44,958 nucleotides of DNA from an uncultured Cetobacterium sp. (GTDB lineage Bacteria; Fusobacteriota; Fusobacteriia; Fusobacteriales; Fusobacteriaceae). This document shows positions 1-8,280 of the stretch, one piece after another. Position numbers and translations under genes: made by a program. How positions within the stretch are numbered: the stretch's first letter is position 1; the number at the start of each line of letters is the position of its first letter. The stretch lies in contig NZ_CAMTIK010000015.1 of the NCBI RefSeq assembly GCF_947072685.1, forward strand, positions 1 through 44,958, read 5' to 3'. The notes beneath the pieces were generated by a model that worked only from the letters and a program-made list of their open reading frames with translations, had not been told where the DNA came from and made no database searches.

Positions 1-396
1 GCAACACAAGTTGTAATATTAGGAGAGGATGGAAAAATAAAAAAAGTTGTAGCAGCACACGATGTAGGGAAAGCCATAAATCCTAAAAATGTCGAGGGGC
101 AAATAGAGGGTGGAGTCGTAATGGGATTGGGTTATGCTCTTACAGAGGACTTAAAGGTAGAGAATGGAGTTATAAAATCAAAATTTGGAACGTTAGGATT
201 GTTGAGATCAACAGATATTCCAGAGATAGAATCAATAATTATTGAAAAAAATACAGAAGAATTGGCGTATGGAGCTAAAGGGGTTGGTGAGATTGTAGTT
301 ATTCCAACAGCACCTGCAGTTCAAGGAGCCTATTACAAATATGATGGAAAATTTAGAACAAGTTTACCATTGAGAGAAACAGCATATAAGAATTAA
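1..396 (+). CDS. Xanthine dehydrogenase-type molybdopterin-binding subunit, C-terminal fragment (5' end outside window)
   Basis: Reading frame 1 is open from base 1, so the visible 131 residues are the C-terminus of a longer protein. Residues near the start (AHDVGKAINPKNVEGQIEGG) and the later AKGVGE motif are typical of the large molybdopterin-binding subunit of the xanthine oxidase family. In that family the Glu of the KGxGE motif is the catalytic base in purine hydroxylation. The enzyme is cytoplasmic and acts in purine catabolism. It converges on a hydantoinase-type gene, and a MobA-MobB fusion for molybdenum cofactor maturation lies 14 kb away. Whether it is the selenium-dependent subtype, and its exact substrate, cannot be read from this fragment. 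The family call is firm; the substrate is inferred. Confidence 0.88.
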   Translation, partial: ATQVVILGEDGKIKKVVAAHDVGKAINPKNVEGQIEGGVVMGLGYALTEDLKVENGVIKSKFGTLGLLRSTDIPEIESIIIEKNTEELAYGAKGVGEIVVIPTAPAVQGAYYKYDGKFRTSLPLRETAYKN

Positions 397-397
397 A

Positions 398-425
398 AAA
401 GAAAAGGAGTGGTCTCCTTTTCTTT
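398..425. terminator. Bidirectional intrinsic terminator
   Basis: A 12-bp stem (AAAGAAAAGGAG with its complement, loop TGGT) sits exactly between two convergent genes. It has A-rich sequence on the left and T-rich sequence on the right, so it can serve both strands. Its right arm touches the stop codon of the minus-strand gene. Confidence 0.8.
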
Positions 426-1771
426 TATTTTCTAGGAAGAAAAACTCCTGTGTAAGCATTTTCAATTAATTTATACTCATCTAAAACAATATTGCCTCTA
501 ATAAAAACAGAATGGACCCTAGCTAAGGAGGTGATATCTTTAAAACAAGAGTACATTGCTTTAGATTTTGGATTTTCAAAATTGAAGTTTTCTAAGGAAA
601 GAACAACTATATCGGCGTCACCTTGAGGAGATAAAGTACCTTTTTGGGGATATAGTCCAAAAATTTTAGCTGGATTTAAACAGCAACTATTCAAAAATGA
701 TTTGGCTGTTATATTCCCTTTTAAAAATTCGGAAAACATCAGAGGGATTCTTTCTTCTATGCCTGGAGCTCCATTTGGGCATTTTGTAAAGTCTAATTTC
801 CCAGAATTTTTATCTGTCAAAGAAAAAGAGCAGTGATCAGTTCCAATAACATCAATTAAACCCTTGGTTATCCCGTCAATAATGGCGACATTATCCTCTT
901 TTTTTCTCAAGGGAGGGCTCATTATATAAAGGTTTCCATCTTCTTCTAAGTATTTGTTTTCATTTAATAGAAGATACTGAGGGCAAGATTCTACAAAAAA
1001 TGTTTGTCCATCGTTCTTTGCCTTACTTAAAATATCTAAACTTTTTTTACAAGAGATATGTACAAAATATAGCTTATTAAAATTTACAGTTTTAGATAAA
1101 AAAAGAAGTCTTTGTACTGCTTCGGATTCAGAATAATCAGGTCTTGATTTAGCATGATAGATTGCAGAAAGTTTTTTTTCATACTTAAATTTATTTTTTA
1201 AAAATTCAATAATACCGTGATTTTCTGCATGTACAGCTATAGTCAAATCAAGATTTTTAGCAATTTCAAAAACTTTTAAAACATCTAAATCGTTCATTAG
1301 ATATGTATAAGTCATATATAATTTAAAGCTAGTAATGCCTTTTGATTTTAATTTTTTCATCTGTTGCTCCATATCAAAATGTATATGCTGTATAACACCG
1401 TGAAAAGAGTAATCAATAGGAGAAGCTTTAGCATTTTCCATATAGAGATCAATTTGAAAATCAAGGGGACATTTATCTGGACCAAATCCAGGGTGGTCTA
1501 TAATTGTAGTTGTTCCACCAAAAATTGCGGCATAGCCTCCAGACACAAAATTGTCGATAGATTTTGTACCCACATCAATATTTAAGTGTGTGTGTACATC
1601 TATTCCACCAGGAATAATAAATTTGTTTGAAAAATCAAATGTTTTGTCAATTGCTTCTGAAATTACAATGTTTTTAGAAACTTGTTTTATTTTAGAATCA
1701 GATATGTGGATATCTGATTTTTCTAAACCATTTTCAGTTAATAAAAACCCATTTTTTAATAATATATTCAT
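425..1771 (-). CDS. Dihydropyrimidinase / hydantoinase-family cyclic amidohydrolase
   Basis: A 448-residue metal-dependent amidohydrolase of the hydantoinase/dihydropyrimidinase/dihydroorotase group, which opens cyclic ureides. Metal ligands are visible: DVHTH (His60, His62), a Lys in SFKLY (Lys150, the position that is carboxylated in the family), AVHAE, FVHIS, and the catalytic Asp in GTDH. The ATG at 1771 is chosen because GGAGG lies just upstream; an earlier in-frame codon would add ten residues with no ribosome binding site. Its convergent neighbour is a xanthine-dehydrogenase-type enzyme, which suggests purine or pyrimidine ring degradation. Allantoinase or dihydroorotase are alternatives; with no other pyrimidine biosynthesis genes nearby, a catabolic role is favoured. 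Confidence 0.82.
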   Translation of the reverse strand: MNILLKNGFLLTENGLEKSDIHISDSKIKQVSKNIVISEAIDKTFDFSNKFIIPGGIDVHTHLNIDVGTKSIDNFVSGGYAAIFGGTTTIIDHPGFGPDKCPLDFQIDLYMENAKASPIDYSFHGVIQHIHFDMEQQMKKLKSKGITSFKLYMTYTYLMNDLDVLKVFEIAKNLDLTIAVHAENHGIIEFLKNKFKYEKKLSAIYHAKSRPDYSESEAVQRLLFLSKTVNFNKLYFVHISCKKSLDILSKAKNDGQTFFVESCPQYLLLNENKYLEEDGNLYIMSPPLRKKEDNVAIIDGITKGLIDVIGTDHCSFSLTDKNSGKLDFTKCPNGAPGIEERIPLMFSEFLKGNITAKSFLNSCCLNPAKIFGLYPQKGTLSPQGDADIVVLSLENFNFENPKSKAMYSCFKDITSLARVHSVFIRGNIVLDEYKLIENAYTGVFLPRK

Positions 1772-1779
1772 AAAAACCT

Positions 1780-1817
1780 CCAAAATAAAATTGCTTGTCA
1801 TATAATAACAAGCAATT
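1780..1817 (-). terminator. Intrinsic terminator of the efflux operon
   Basis: On the minus strand ATTGCTTGT pairs with ACAAGCAAT across a 10-nt A/T loop and is followed by TTTTATTTT. It lies directly after the EmrB-type gene and before the hydantoinase ribosome binding site. Hydantoinase transcription may therefore depend on read-through or on a weak promoter inside this region. Confidence 0.75.
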
Positions 1818-1828
1818 TCTATTCCAAA

Positions 1829-3319
1829 TTATAAAATTTTACCAGGAACTGGTTTTGTAGATTTAGCTAAGAATAAAAATGGAATAAGCAGAAGAGAGAT
1901 AACTCCACCACCGATCAAGATATCATTCACTCCCATAATAGATGATTGAAGAACCACTTGTTGATTTATCATCGCTAAATATTTAGGAGAACTTGCTAAG
2001 GTGTGACTTATATTAGGATTAGCTGCATTTATAGCGGAGGCCATTGTAGTATGATGAAAAGCCATAGTATGATTCCAAGCAGGAATAACAAGGGATGTCC
2101 CAAGACTACTTCCTATATTTCTCATAAAATTATAAATCCCAGATGCACTTGCCAAATTGTCATCACTAATATTGGAAAGAGTTAGCGTGTTCAAAGATAT
2201 AAAGAATATTCCAACTCCAAAACCATTAAAGAATCTAGTCATAGCTACATATTCTGGAGTGATTTGTGGAGAGTAATTAGAAGTTAAAAAAGTTGAAATT
2301 CCAAGGGTAAAAAATCCCAAAGCAGCCACTTTTCTAGCATCGAGTTTATCTATTTTTTTTCCTAAAATTGGTGCGACCATCATAATGGCAATTCCAAGAG
2401 TAGCTGTAGATTTACCACTTATAAAAGCTGTATATCCCATATAGTTTTGTAACCATAAAGGAATGACGACGACCCCACTAAAATATGCCAATACAGAAAA
2501 CATTAGAGCAAAAGACCCAACAAAAAAATTTCTATCTAAAAATAATCGCACATTGACGATAGGATTTTCGTGGTACCATTCCCATATGACCAGAAGAACT
2601 AAAAAAACAAATGCGGATATTCCCAGTGAGATGATAGTATTACTGGAAAACCAATCTAAATCATTACCTTTATCCAGCATTAATTGTAAAGAACCAACAC
2701 CAATGGCCAAAAATACAAATCCAACAATGTCAATAGGTTCTTTTATGCTTTTTTCTTTAGCTATATCTTTTTTAAAGATATAGTAAACAATTAAGCTAGA
2801 AAGTATTCCAAAAGGAAGGTTGATATAAAAACACCATCTCCAAGAAGCGGTGTCTGTAACCCATCCTCCTAGAACAGGACCAATAACAGGAGCAATAACA
2901 ATAGTCATTGACCAAATCCCTAGAGCAATACCTTTTTTTTCTTTTGGATATAGTTGTAGCATAAGAGTTTGAGAAAGAGGTATCATACTTGCACCAACAA
3001 TACCCTGTAGAATTCTCATTGTTAGAAGAAATTCATATGTTGGACTAATTCCACAAAGCATACTAGCTAAGGTAAATAAGAGAGTAGCCCCAATATATTG
3101 CTTTATAATACCCAGTCTTTTTGTTAGCCATCCGATAAGTGGTAGAAAAATAGCTTCGGCAACAGCGTAAGATGTAATAACCCAAGTACCTTGGTCAGGA
3201 GCTACTGCAAAATCCCCAGCGATATGGCTTAAAGAAACATTTACAATAGTCATATCAAGGACATTCATAAAAGAACCAATTGCGAGAGCAAGAGTAGCTA
3301 AAATAACAGATGAGTTCAT
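1829..3319 (-). CDS. emrB: EmrB/QacA-type (DHA2) multidrug MFS transporter
   Basis: A 496-residue, 14-helix major facilitator protein of the DHA2 (EmrB/QacA) type, which exports lipophilic drugs in exchange for protons across the inner membrane. The N-terminus shows the family motif in helix 1 (LDMTIVNVSLSHIAGDF), followed by a GTWVITSYAVAEAIFLPL segment and GWLTKRLG in the first cytoplasmic loop. GPVLGGWV in helix 5 is the antiporter motif C. It is the last gene of an outer membrane protein-adaptor-pump operon, 13 bp behind the adaptor gene, with GGAGG before its ATG. Length is normal for the family. Drug specificity cannot be told from sequence. Confidence 0.93.
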   Translation of the reverse strand: MNSSVILATLALAIGSFMNVLDMTIVNVSLSHIAGDFAVAPDQGTWVITSYAVAEAIFLPLIGWLTKRLGIIKQYIGATLLFTLASMLCGISPTYEFLLTMRILQGIVGASMIPLSQTLMLQLYPKEKKGIALGIWSMTIVIAPVIGPVLGGWVTDTASWRWCFYINLPFGILSSLIVYYIFKKDIAKEKSIKEPIDIVGFVFLAIGVGSLQLMLDKGNDLDWFSSNTIISLGISAFVFLVLLVIWEWYHENPIVNVRLFLDRNFFVGSFALMFSVLAYFSGVVVIPLWLQNYMGYTAFISGKSTATLGIAIMMVAPILGKKIDKLDARKVAALGFFTLGISTFLTSNYSPQITPEYVAMTRFFNGFGVGIFFISLNTLTLSNISDDNLASASGIYNFMRNIGSSLGTSLVIPAWNHTMAFHHTTMASAINAANPNISHTLASSPKYLAMINQQVVLQSSIMGVNDILIGGGVISLLLIPFLFLAKSTKPVPGKIL

Positions 3320-3332
3320 ATTAACCTCCCGT

Positions 3333-4472
3333 TTATAGACTGTTGTCTTTTATTGTTTGTTCTATTAGGTTATTCAATTCCTTTAAATTTATTTGGTAAA
3401 GAGTTGATATCTTTTCTTGAAATTCATTGGGAATATCAATAGTTTTAACAGTATTAACTTTGACAGTTAAACTTGTACCAATAGGAAGAACACCATTCTT
3501 GGCAAGACTTTCTTTAAAAATATCTATACGAACAGGAACTCTTTGAACAATTTTAATCCAATTTCCAGTAGCATTTTGTGTTGGGATAAGAGCAAAAGCA
3601 CTACCTGAACCACCAGCAATTCCAGAAACAACCCCGTGGTATACTTTTCCATTTACATCACTGACAATTTCTACAGGATTTCCAGCTTTAATATTTCCTA
3701 ATTGAGTTTCTTTGAAGTTAGCATTAACCCAAGTACTATTCAAATCAACGACTGTAAACAATGGTTGCCCTGTACTGACCTGCTGTCCAAGAAAAACTTG
3801 TTTTTGAGCAATAATACCAGATATAGGTGAAGCTATTTTTGTTTTCTCTAAATTGTAGAAAGCGGTCTTTAAATTTTCAATAGCACTAGCTACAAGAGGA
3901 TGAGTTAGCATACTGCTACTTTTAGCATCAGTAAAACTATTTTCTAAGTTAATTTTACTTTGCTCTAAATTAATTTGACTTTGTAGGTAGTTAAAAGTTA
4001 TATTATCAAATTTTTCAGCACTACTAATCCCAGCTTTGTTAGAAATACTTTCTCTTTGGAAAGTCTTTTCAGACAGTTTAAAATTAGCCTGTGCATCTTT
4101 TAAGTGTTCTTTATTTGTCAGAATATTATTTTGTAATAAATAATATTTTCTAATGGAATTACCAAGTTGAGCTTGCGCATTTCTAAGAGCAATTTCATAG
4201 TCGATGGAATCCAGTCGAATAACTGTATCACCTTTTTTGATAGATTGAGTATCTTCAACGTTGATTGAGTTTATAACACCATTAATTTGAGAAGTAATAA
4301 CTGTTTGATTTCCATGAATATAAGCATTTTCAGTCTCTTCATAATTTTTTAGAAAAACAATATAATATATAATATAAAGAATTCCAACAATAATAATTCC
4401 TAAAAGAAATAGAGTTATTTTTCTTTTAACCTCTTTTTTTTTGTCTATTGTTGAATTAGTAGTATTTTCCAT
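3333..4472 (-). CDS. emrA: EmrA/HlyD-family periplasmic adaptor (membrane fusion protein)
   Basis: A 379-residue adaptor that links the inner-membrane EmrB pump to the outer-membrane channel. After a short basic cytoplasmic tail, one membrane helix (about residues 20-40) anchors it. A lipoyl-like half follows (YIHGNQTVITSQINGVI), then a helical hairpin rich in Asn, Gln and Leu (about residues 95-200), then the second lipoyl half (IASPISGIIAQKQVFLGQQV) and a beta-barrel domain (WVNANFKETQL). The gene abuts the outer membrane gene: its ATG directly follows that gene's TAA in transcription order, with GAGGTG inside the upstream coding sequence. This implies translational coupling. Confidence 0.93.
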   Translation of the reverse strand: MENTTNSTIDKKKEVKRKITLFLLGIIIVGILYIIYYIVFLKNYEETENAYIHGNQTVITSQINGVINSINVEDTQSIKKGDTVIRLDSIDYEIALRNAQAQLGNSIRKYYLLQNNILTNKEHLKDAQANFKLSEKTFQRESISNKAGISSAEKFDNITFNYLQSQINLEQSKINLENSFTDAKSSSMLTHPLVASAIENLKTAFYNLEKTKIASPISGIIAQKQVFLGQQVSTGQPLFTVVDLNSTWVNANFKETQLGNIKAGNPVEIVSDVNGKVYHGVVSGIAGGSGSAFALIPTQNATGNWIKIVQRVPVRIDIFKESLAKNGVLPIGTSLTVKVNTVKTIDIPNEFQEKISTLYQINLKELNNLIEQTIKDNSL

Positions 4473-5906
4473 TTATTTCACCTCTTCTTTGTAGTAACCA
4501 CCAAGGGCATTTATCATATCTATTTGATTTTTATAGAGAGTATAATTAGTTTTAATAAAATTTAATTTATCACTTAAGTATTGATCTTTAGAAATCAAAT
4601 AGTTGTATTTTGAAATACTTCCAATACTATAAAGTGTTGAATTATCATTGAGAATCTCTTTTGAATTAAGGAGATTTTTCTTTTCTAATTGGTTATTTCT
4701 TTCTGATATCTTTAGACTATTTAAGCTATTATTTGCTTTTAAATAACTTTCAATTAAATTATTATTATAATTTTCAATAAAAATATTTAAATCGATTCCA
4801 GCAATTTTATAGTTTTGTTTAAGAATATTTCTATTGAAAAGAGGTAAGTATAAACTAGGACCAATTCCCCAGAGATTTGAACTTCCATTTATTATGTTTA
4901 GAATATCTATCGATTGATACTCATATTTTCCGCTTATAGAGAATCTAGGATAGAAATCAGCTTTTAAAGAGATAATGTTTTCTCTTTGAGAGTTGATTAA
5001 AGTTAAAAAATATTGAATGTCAGGTCTGTTAACAATCATATCAGAGTCTATATATTCAGGAGTATTTAAGAAGTAAGAGAAGTCACTTCCAGTTGAATTA
5101 ATTTTATTTAAAGTTTGTTCAATAGTAGTTGAATTAATATTTCCAATCAGTGAAAAGAAACTATTTCTTAAAGCATATCTACTATTTTGTAAATTTGAAA
5201 GAGCTTGTTGTGTAGACTGCGTATTATTTTCAGCTTTTAAAAGAGAACTTTTTTCGCTAAGTCCTGTTTCATGAAGTATCTTTTGAAGGGACTCAATCTC
5301 TTTTGAAATTTTTAATTTTTCTTCATAGATATTTATTTCTTTAGATAAAAAAATGTATTCACCATAAAGATTAGAAACTAATGTTGAAATATTTAAAACA
5401 GTCCATTTTGCTTGTAATTCATTAGCTAATTTTGAATATTCAGCTTGTTTTGTCAAAGCTTCAAACTTATCCCAAAGATCGAGGGTATATTGTGCTTCAA
5501 CACTTAAAGATCCTATGTAAGTTGTTCCGTTGCTTTTTACATCGTCAGTCATATCAAAATGGGTATTGACACGAGTATTTGTCATATGATTTCTGGCAAA
5601 ACTTCCGGATAATGTTATAGGAGAAATGTTAGATGATTTAGTTGATTCAAGAGTATATAAGGCCTTTTCTATATTCAATCTTGCAACTTTTATTTCACTA
5701 TTTTTAGAAAGGATTTCTTTAATAAGCAAGTTTAATCCTTCGTCTTTGCTATTTAACCACCATTGGTCTGATTGGAAAATAACTTTAGTACTCTGTGGTA
5801 TATTTGTTTGAACTAAATTTTTTGTAGGATTCTCTTTTAATTCTGGAATTCCAATACAGCTAATAAGGCTCAAGGATAAAAAAATTATGAGTATATGATT
5901 TTTCAT
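4473..5906 (-). CDS. Outer membrane efflux lipoprotein (TolC/NodT family)
   Basis: A 477-residue outer membrane factor that opens the efflux operon. The N-terminus is a lipoprotein signal peptide with lipobox LISC (Cys17). The mature part begins with the usual NodT-type segment containing QWWLN, then two repeats of long alpha-helical coiled-coil regions. The family's RPDI motif is present (NRPDIQYF), as is the short SISGKYEY beta-strand region of the barrel. It supplies the exit channel for the EmrAB-type pump encoded just downstream. GGAGGG precedes the ATG. No regulatory gene accompanies the operon, so control is likely by a distant factor. Confidence 0.9.
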   Translation of the reverse strand: MKNHILIIFLSLSLISCIGIPELKENPTKNLVQTNIPQSTKVIFQSDQWWLNSKDEGLNLLIKEILSKNSEIKVARLNIEKALYTLESTKSSNISPITLSGSFARNHMTNTRVNTHFDMTDDVKSNGTTYIGSLSVEAQYTLDLWDKFEALTKQAEYSKLANELQAKWTVLNISTLVSNLYGEYIFLSKEINIYEEKLKISKEIESLQKILHETGLSEKSSLLKAENNTQSTQQALSNLQNSRYALRNSFFSLIGNINSTTIEQTLNKINSTGSDFSYFLNTPEYIDSDMIVNRPDIQYFLTLINSQRENIISLKADFYPRFSISGKYEYQSIDILNIINGSSNLWGIGPSLYLPLFNRNILKQNYKIAGIDLNIFIENYNNNLIESYLKANNSLNSLKISERNNQLEKKNLLNSKEILNDNSTLYSIGSISKYNYLISKDQYLSDKLNFIKTNYTLYKNQIDMINALGGYYKEEVK

Positions 5907-5980
5907 ATTCCCTCCTCGTATAATGATTTAAAACTACATAACTTTATTCTAAAATAAATAAAAAATCCTCTTAAAAAATA

Positions 5981-6011
5981 AAAAAGAGTTCTTAAATATA
6001 GAACTCTTTTT
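5981..6011 (-). terminator. Intrinsic terminator after coaBC
   Basis: An 11-bp perfect stem (AAAAAGAGTTC with its complement) encloses a 9-nt loop and is followed on the minus strand by a T-rich run. It separates coaBC from the efflux operon transcribed in the same direction. Confidence 0.82.
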
Positions 6012-6021
6012 AGAATTAATC

Positions 6022-7200
6022 TTATATAAGTTTAATAATTTCATTGAAAATAGTTTTTGCGACTTCATTTTTAGGCTGCTCACTAAAGGATAAAATTTCT
6101 CCATTTTTTTTAATAATCTGAATGCTGTTTGTAGATTTTTGCATATTTTCAGCGTTGTTAGCAACAATAATATCCAAATTTTTTTTCAGTAATTTTTTCT
6201 TTGCATTTTCTTCGATGTTTTGAGTTTCTGCTGCAAATCCGATAAGAATTTGTTCTTTTTTCTTATTTCCCATATTTAAAAGAATGTCTGGATTTCTTTC
6301 TAATACAATAGTTAATTCTCCATCAGATTTTTTTATTTTCTCAGTTGAGTATATTTTAGGTCTATAATCTGCAACGGCCGCACAAGCGATAGCTATATTT
6401 TGACTATCAAATCGCTCCATAGTAGCTTCAAACATATTTTCTGCACTTCTTACTCTAACAAACTCTTTTAATCCGTGTGGAATCTCTAAGTTTGTAGGAC
6501 CAGAAATCAAGGTGACATCAGCCCCTAAATCTATAGCAACTTTTGCAAGTGAATATCCCATTTGTCCACTAGATCTATTTGATAGATATCTTATTGGATC
6601 GATAGGCTCCTCTGTTCTACCAGCGGTAATTAAAACTTTTTTTCCGGATAACAATTTAGGAAGAGGGGGTAAAATATCGGTTTCAATAATTTGGACAATA
6701 TCTAGTTCATTCTTTAATCTTCCCTTCGCAGTTACATTACAGGCTAAGAATCCTTCATCAGCTTCAATAAATTTATAACCAAGACCTTCTAGTTTTTTGA
6801 TATTTAGTTTTAGTATAGGATTTTCATACATATTGATATTCATAGCCAGAGCAAAATAAACAGGTTTTTTACAAGCTGAAATAACTGTAGATAACATATC
6901 GTCCGCAATACCATTAGCAATTTTGCCAACAATATTATATGTTGCAGGGGCAATAAGAATAACATCGGCCCAATCAGAAAGAGAGATGTGTTCAACTTCT
7001 AACTGATGATTTCTTTCCCACATATCGGTGATAACTCTATTTCTAGATAAAGTTTCTAATGTCTGAGGGGTAATAATTTTTGTGGCACTTTCCGTCATAA
7101 TTACTTTTACATTATAGCCTCGTTTTTTTAAAATAGATACAATGTTTGCAGATTTATAAGCTGCTATTCCACCAGTAACACCAATTAAAATATTTTTCAT
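6022..7200 (-). CDS. coaBC: Bifunctional phosphopantothenoylcysteine decarboxylase / phosphopantothenate-cysteine ligase
   Basis: A 392-residue CoaBC (Dfp) protein that makes 4'-phosphopantetheine for coenzyme A in the cytoplasm. The N-terminal flavoprotein CoaC domain has GVTGGIAAYKS at the start, the His-containing HISLSDWAD segment, the substrate-clamp AMNINMYEN, and the active-site Cys in GFLACNVTAKGR (about residue 158). The CoaB ligase domain starts near residue 185 with LITAGRTEEPIDPIR, followed by the SNRSSGQMG dimerisation and nucleotide loop. The length matches the family. AGGAGG lies before the ATG. It stands as a single gene with its own terminator, divergent from a flavodoxin-fold reductase gene. 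Confidence 0.96.
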   Translation of the reverse strand: MKNILIGVTGGIAAYKSANIVSILKKRGYNVKVIMTESATKIITPQTLETLSRNRVITDMWERNHQLEVEHISLSDWADVILIAPATYNIVGKIANGIADDMLSTVISACKKPVYFALAMNINMYENPILKLNIKKLEGLGYKFIEADEGFLACNVTAKGRLKNELDIVQIIETDILPPLPKLLSGKKVLITAGRTEEPIDPIRYLSNRSSGQMGYSLAKVAIDLGADVTLISGPTNLEIPHGLKEFVRVRSAENMFEATMERFDSQNIAIACAAVADYRPKIYSTEKIKKSDGELTIVLERNPDILLNMGNKKKEQILIGFAAETQNIEENAKKKLLKKNLDIIVANNAENMQKSTNSIQIIKKNGEILSFSEQPKNEVAKTIFNEIIKLI

Positions 7201-7281
7201 TTATTCCTCCTAGATAAATACAATATAGTACAGTTTTTCTATATTATACTATAAAAAGGGTAAGAATATCTATAATTAATA

Positions 7282-7310
7282 GTGACAAATCTTCTTATAT
7301 TATATATAAT
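7282..7310 (+). promoter_or_regulatory. Promoter of the flavodoxin-fold reductase gene
   Basis: GTGACA, a 17-base spacer and TATAAT are followed about 28 bases later by the AAGGAGG site of the gene at 7339. Confidence 0.65.
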
Positions 7311-7338
7311 AGGAGAAAATTACTAAGGAGGAATTTAA

Positions 7339-7974
7339 ATGAAAGTTGTTGCATTTAATGGAAGCCCTAAAGAAAAAGGGAATACATATCATGCCTTAAA
7401 AATGGTAGGAGAAGAATTAGAAAAAGAAGGAATTGAATTTGAAATAGTTCATGTTGGGAATAAAATGGTTAGAGGATGTATAGCTTGTAATGGGTGCGCA
7501 AAAAATAGAAATGAAGAGTGTGTTTTAGCAGAGGATGATGTAAACGTTTGGATTCAAAAATTAAAAAATGCTGACGGAGTTTTATTGGGTTCTCCTGTTC
7601 ATTTTGCCTCATTAGGAGCTACGATGAAAGCATTTTTGGACAGAGCTTTTTATGTTGCATCTGTGAATGGAGGAATGTTTAGACATAAAGTAGGGGCTTC
7701 GGTAGTTGCGGTTAGACGTTCTGGAGGAGTTCCAACATTTGATCAATTAAATAATTATTTAAACTATTCAGAAATGGTTATGCCATCAACAAATTATTGG
7801 AGTGTAATCCATGGATTAAAGCCTGGTGAAGTAGAACAAGATGAAGAGGGAAAACAAATCATGAGAATCTTAGGTAAAAACATGGCGTGGTTGTTAAAAA
7901 TGTTAGATTACACAAAAGATAAGATTGCTCCTCCAGAAAAAGAGGGTAAAAAATATACACATTTTATTAGATAA
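7339..7974 (+). CDS. Flavodoxin-fold NADPH-dependent FMN reductase / iron-sulfur flavoprotein-like
   Basis: A 211-residue cytoplasmic flavoprotein. The FMN phosphate loop is GSPKEKGNT (residues 9-17), and the second flavin loop is LLGSPVHFASLGATMKAFLDR. A Cys cluster CIACNGCAKNRNEEC follows the first strand, as in the reductase/ISF-like subgroup, where some members bind a 4Fe-4S cluster. Likely roles are reduction of quinones, metals or xenobiotics with NAD(P)H; the substrate is not predictable. It is monocistronic, with its own near-consensus promoter and a strong terminator. AAGGAGG precedes the ATG. Whether it actually holds an iron-sulfur cluster is uncertain. Confidence 0.85.
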   Translation: MKVVAFNGSPKEKGNTYHALKMVGEELEKEGIEFEIVHVGNKMVRGCIACNGCAKNRNEECVLAEDDVNVWIQKLKNADGVLLGSPVHFASLGATMKAFLDRAFYVASVNGGMFRHKVGASVVAVRRSGGVPTFDQLNNYLNYSEMVMPSTNYWSVIHGLKPGEVEQDEEGKQIMRILGKNMAWLLKMLDYTKDKIAPPEKEGKKYTHFIR

Positions 7975-7981
7975 TTTAGCT

Positions 7982-8030
7982 GTACTAGAAGAAAAGAGAG
8001 GGTATATTTCTTTATTCTAGTACTTTTTTT
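7982..8030 (+). terminator. Intrinsic terminator
   Basis: GTACTAGAA pairs with TTCTAGTAC across a long purine-rich loop and is followed by a run of eight Ts. It ends the flavodoxin-fold reductase transcript. Confidence 0.8.
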
Positions 8031-8153
8031 TGATTTTTTTTGAAAAAAATTATATAATATAAGAATATTATTGTTTTTTTAAAAATAATTTTTTCACAAG
8101 TACATGTATATACAATAGGGGGTTAGGGGTAGTTCGTAGTTATACTAGTGAAT

Positions 8154-8201
8154 AATATATCAATAATTTAAATGGAGAAACATTTAAATTATTGATATAT
8201 T
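8154..8201. repeat. 21-bp perfect inverted repeat with 6-nt loop upstream of gltS
   Basis: Bases 8154-8174 and 8181-8201 are exact reverse complements around the loop GAGAAA. There is no T-run on either side, so it is not a typical terminator. It lies about 25 bases upstream of the gltS -10 box. The rest of the 7975-8280 gap holds a T-rich stretch, the G-rich run GGGGGTTAGGGG at about 8118-8129 and the gltS promoter. I see no gene there. Confidence 0.85.
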
Positions 8202-8225
8202 CTATTTCTAAAATGAATGATAAAG

Positions 8226-8234
8226 TGCTATAAT
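8226..8234 (+). promoter_or_regulatory. Extended -10 promoter of gltS
   Basis: TGCTATAAT is a perfect extended -10 element 46 bases before the gltS ATG. No good -35 box is present at 17 bases, as is common for extended -10 promoters. Confidence 0.65.
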
Positions 8235-8280
8235 CGATTAACACACACACTTTATAAACATAAAACAAGGAGGGTATGAG

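Noticed and set aside
1364-1805. Two plus-strand frames antisense to the hydantoinase gene
   Set aside because: Shadows of a gene with clear catalytic motifs; low-complexity translations and no ribosome binding sites.
5949-6167. 72-codon minus-strand frame
   Set aside because: It overlaps the coaBC 3' end in another frame and runs through the coaBC terminator; no ribosome binding site or family resemblance.
8101-8150. Riboswitch upstream of gltS
   Set aside because: The G-rich segment matches no known riboswitch core, and it lies upstream of the inferred gltS promoter.
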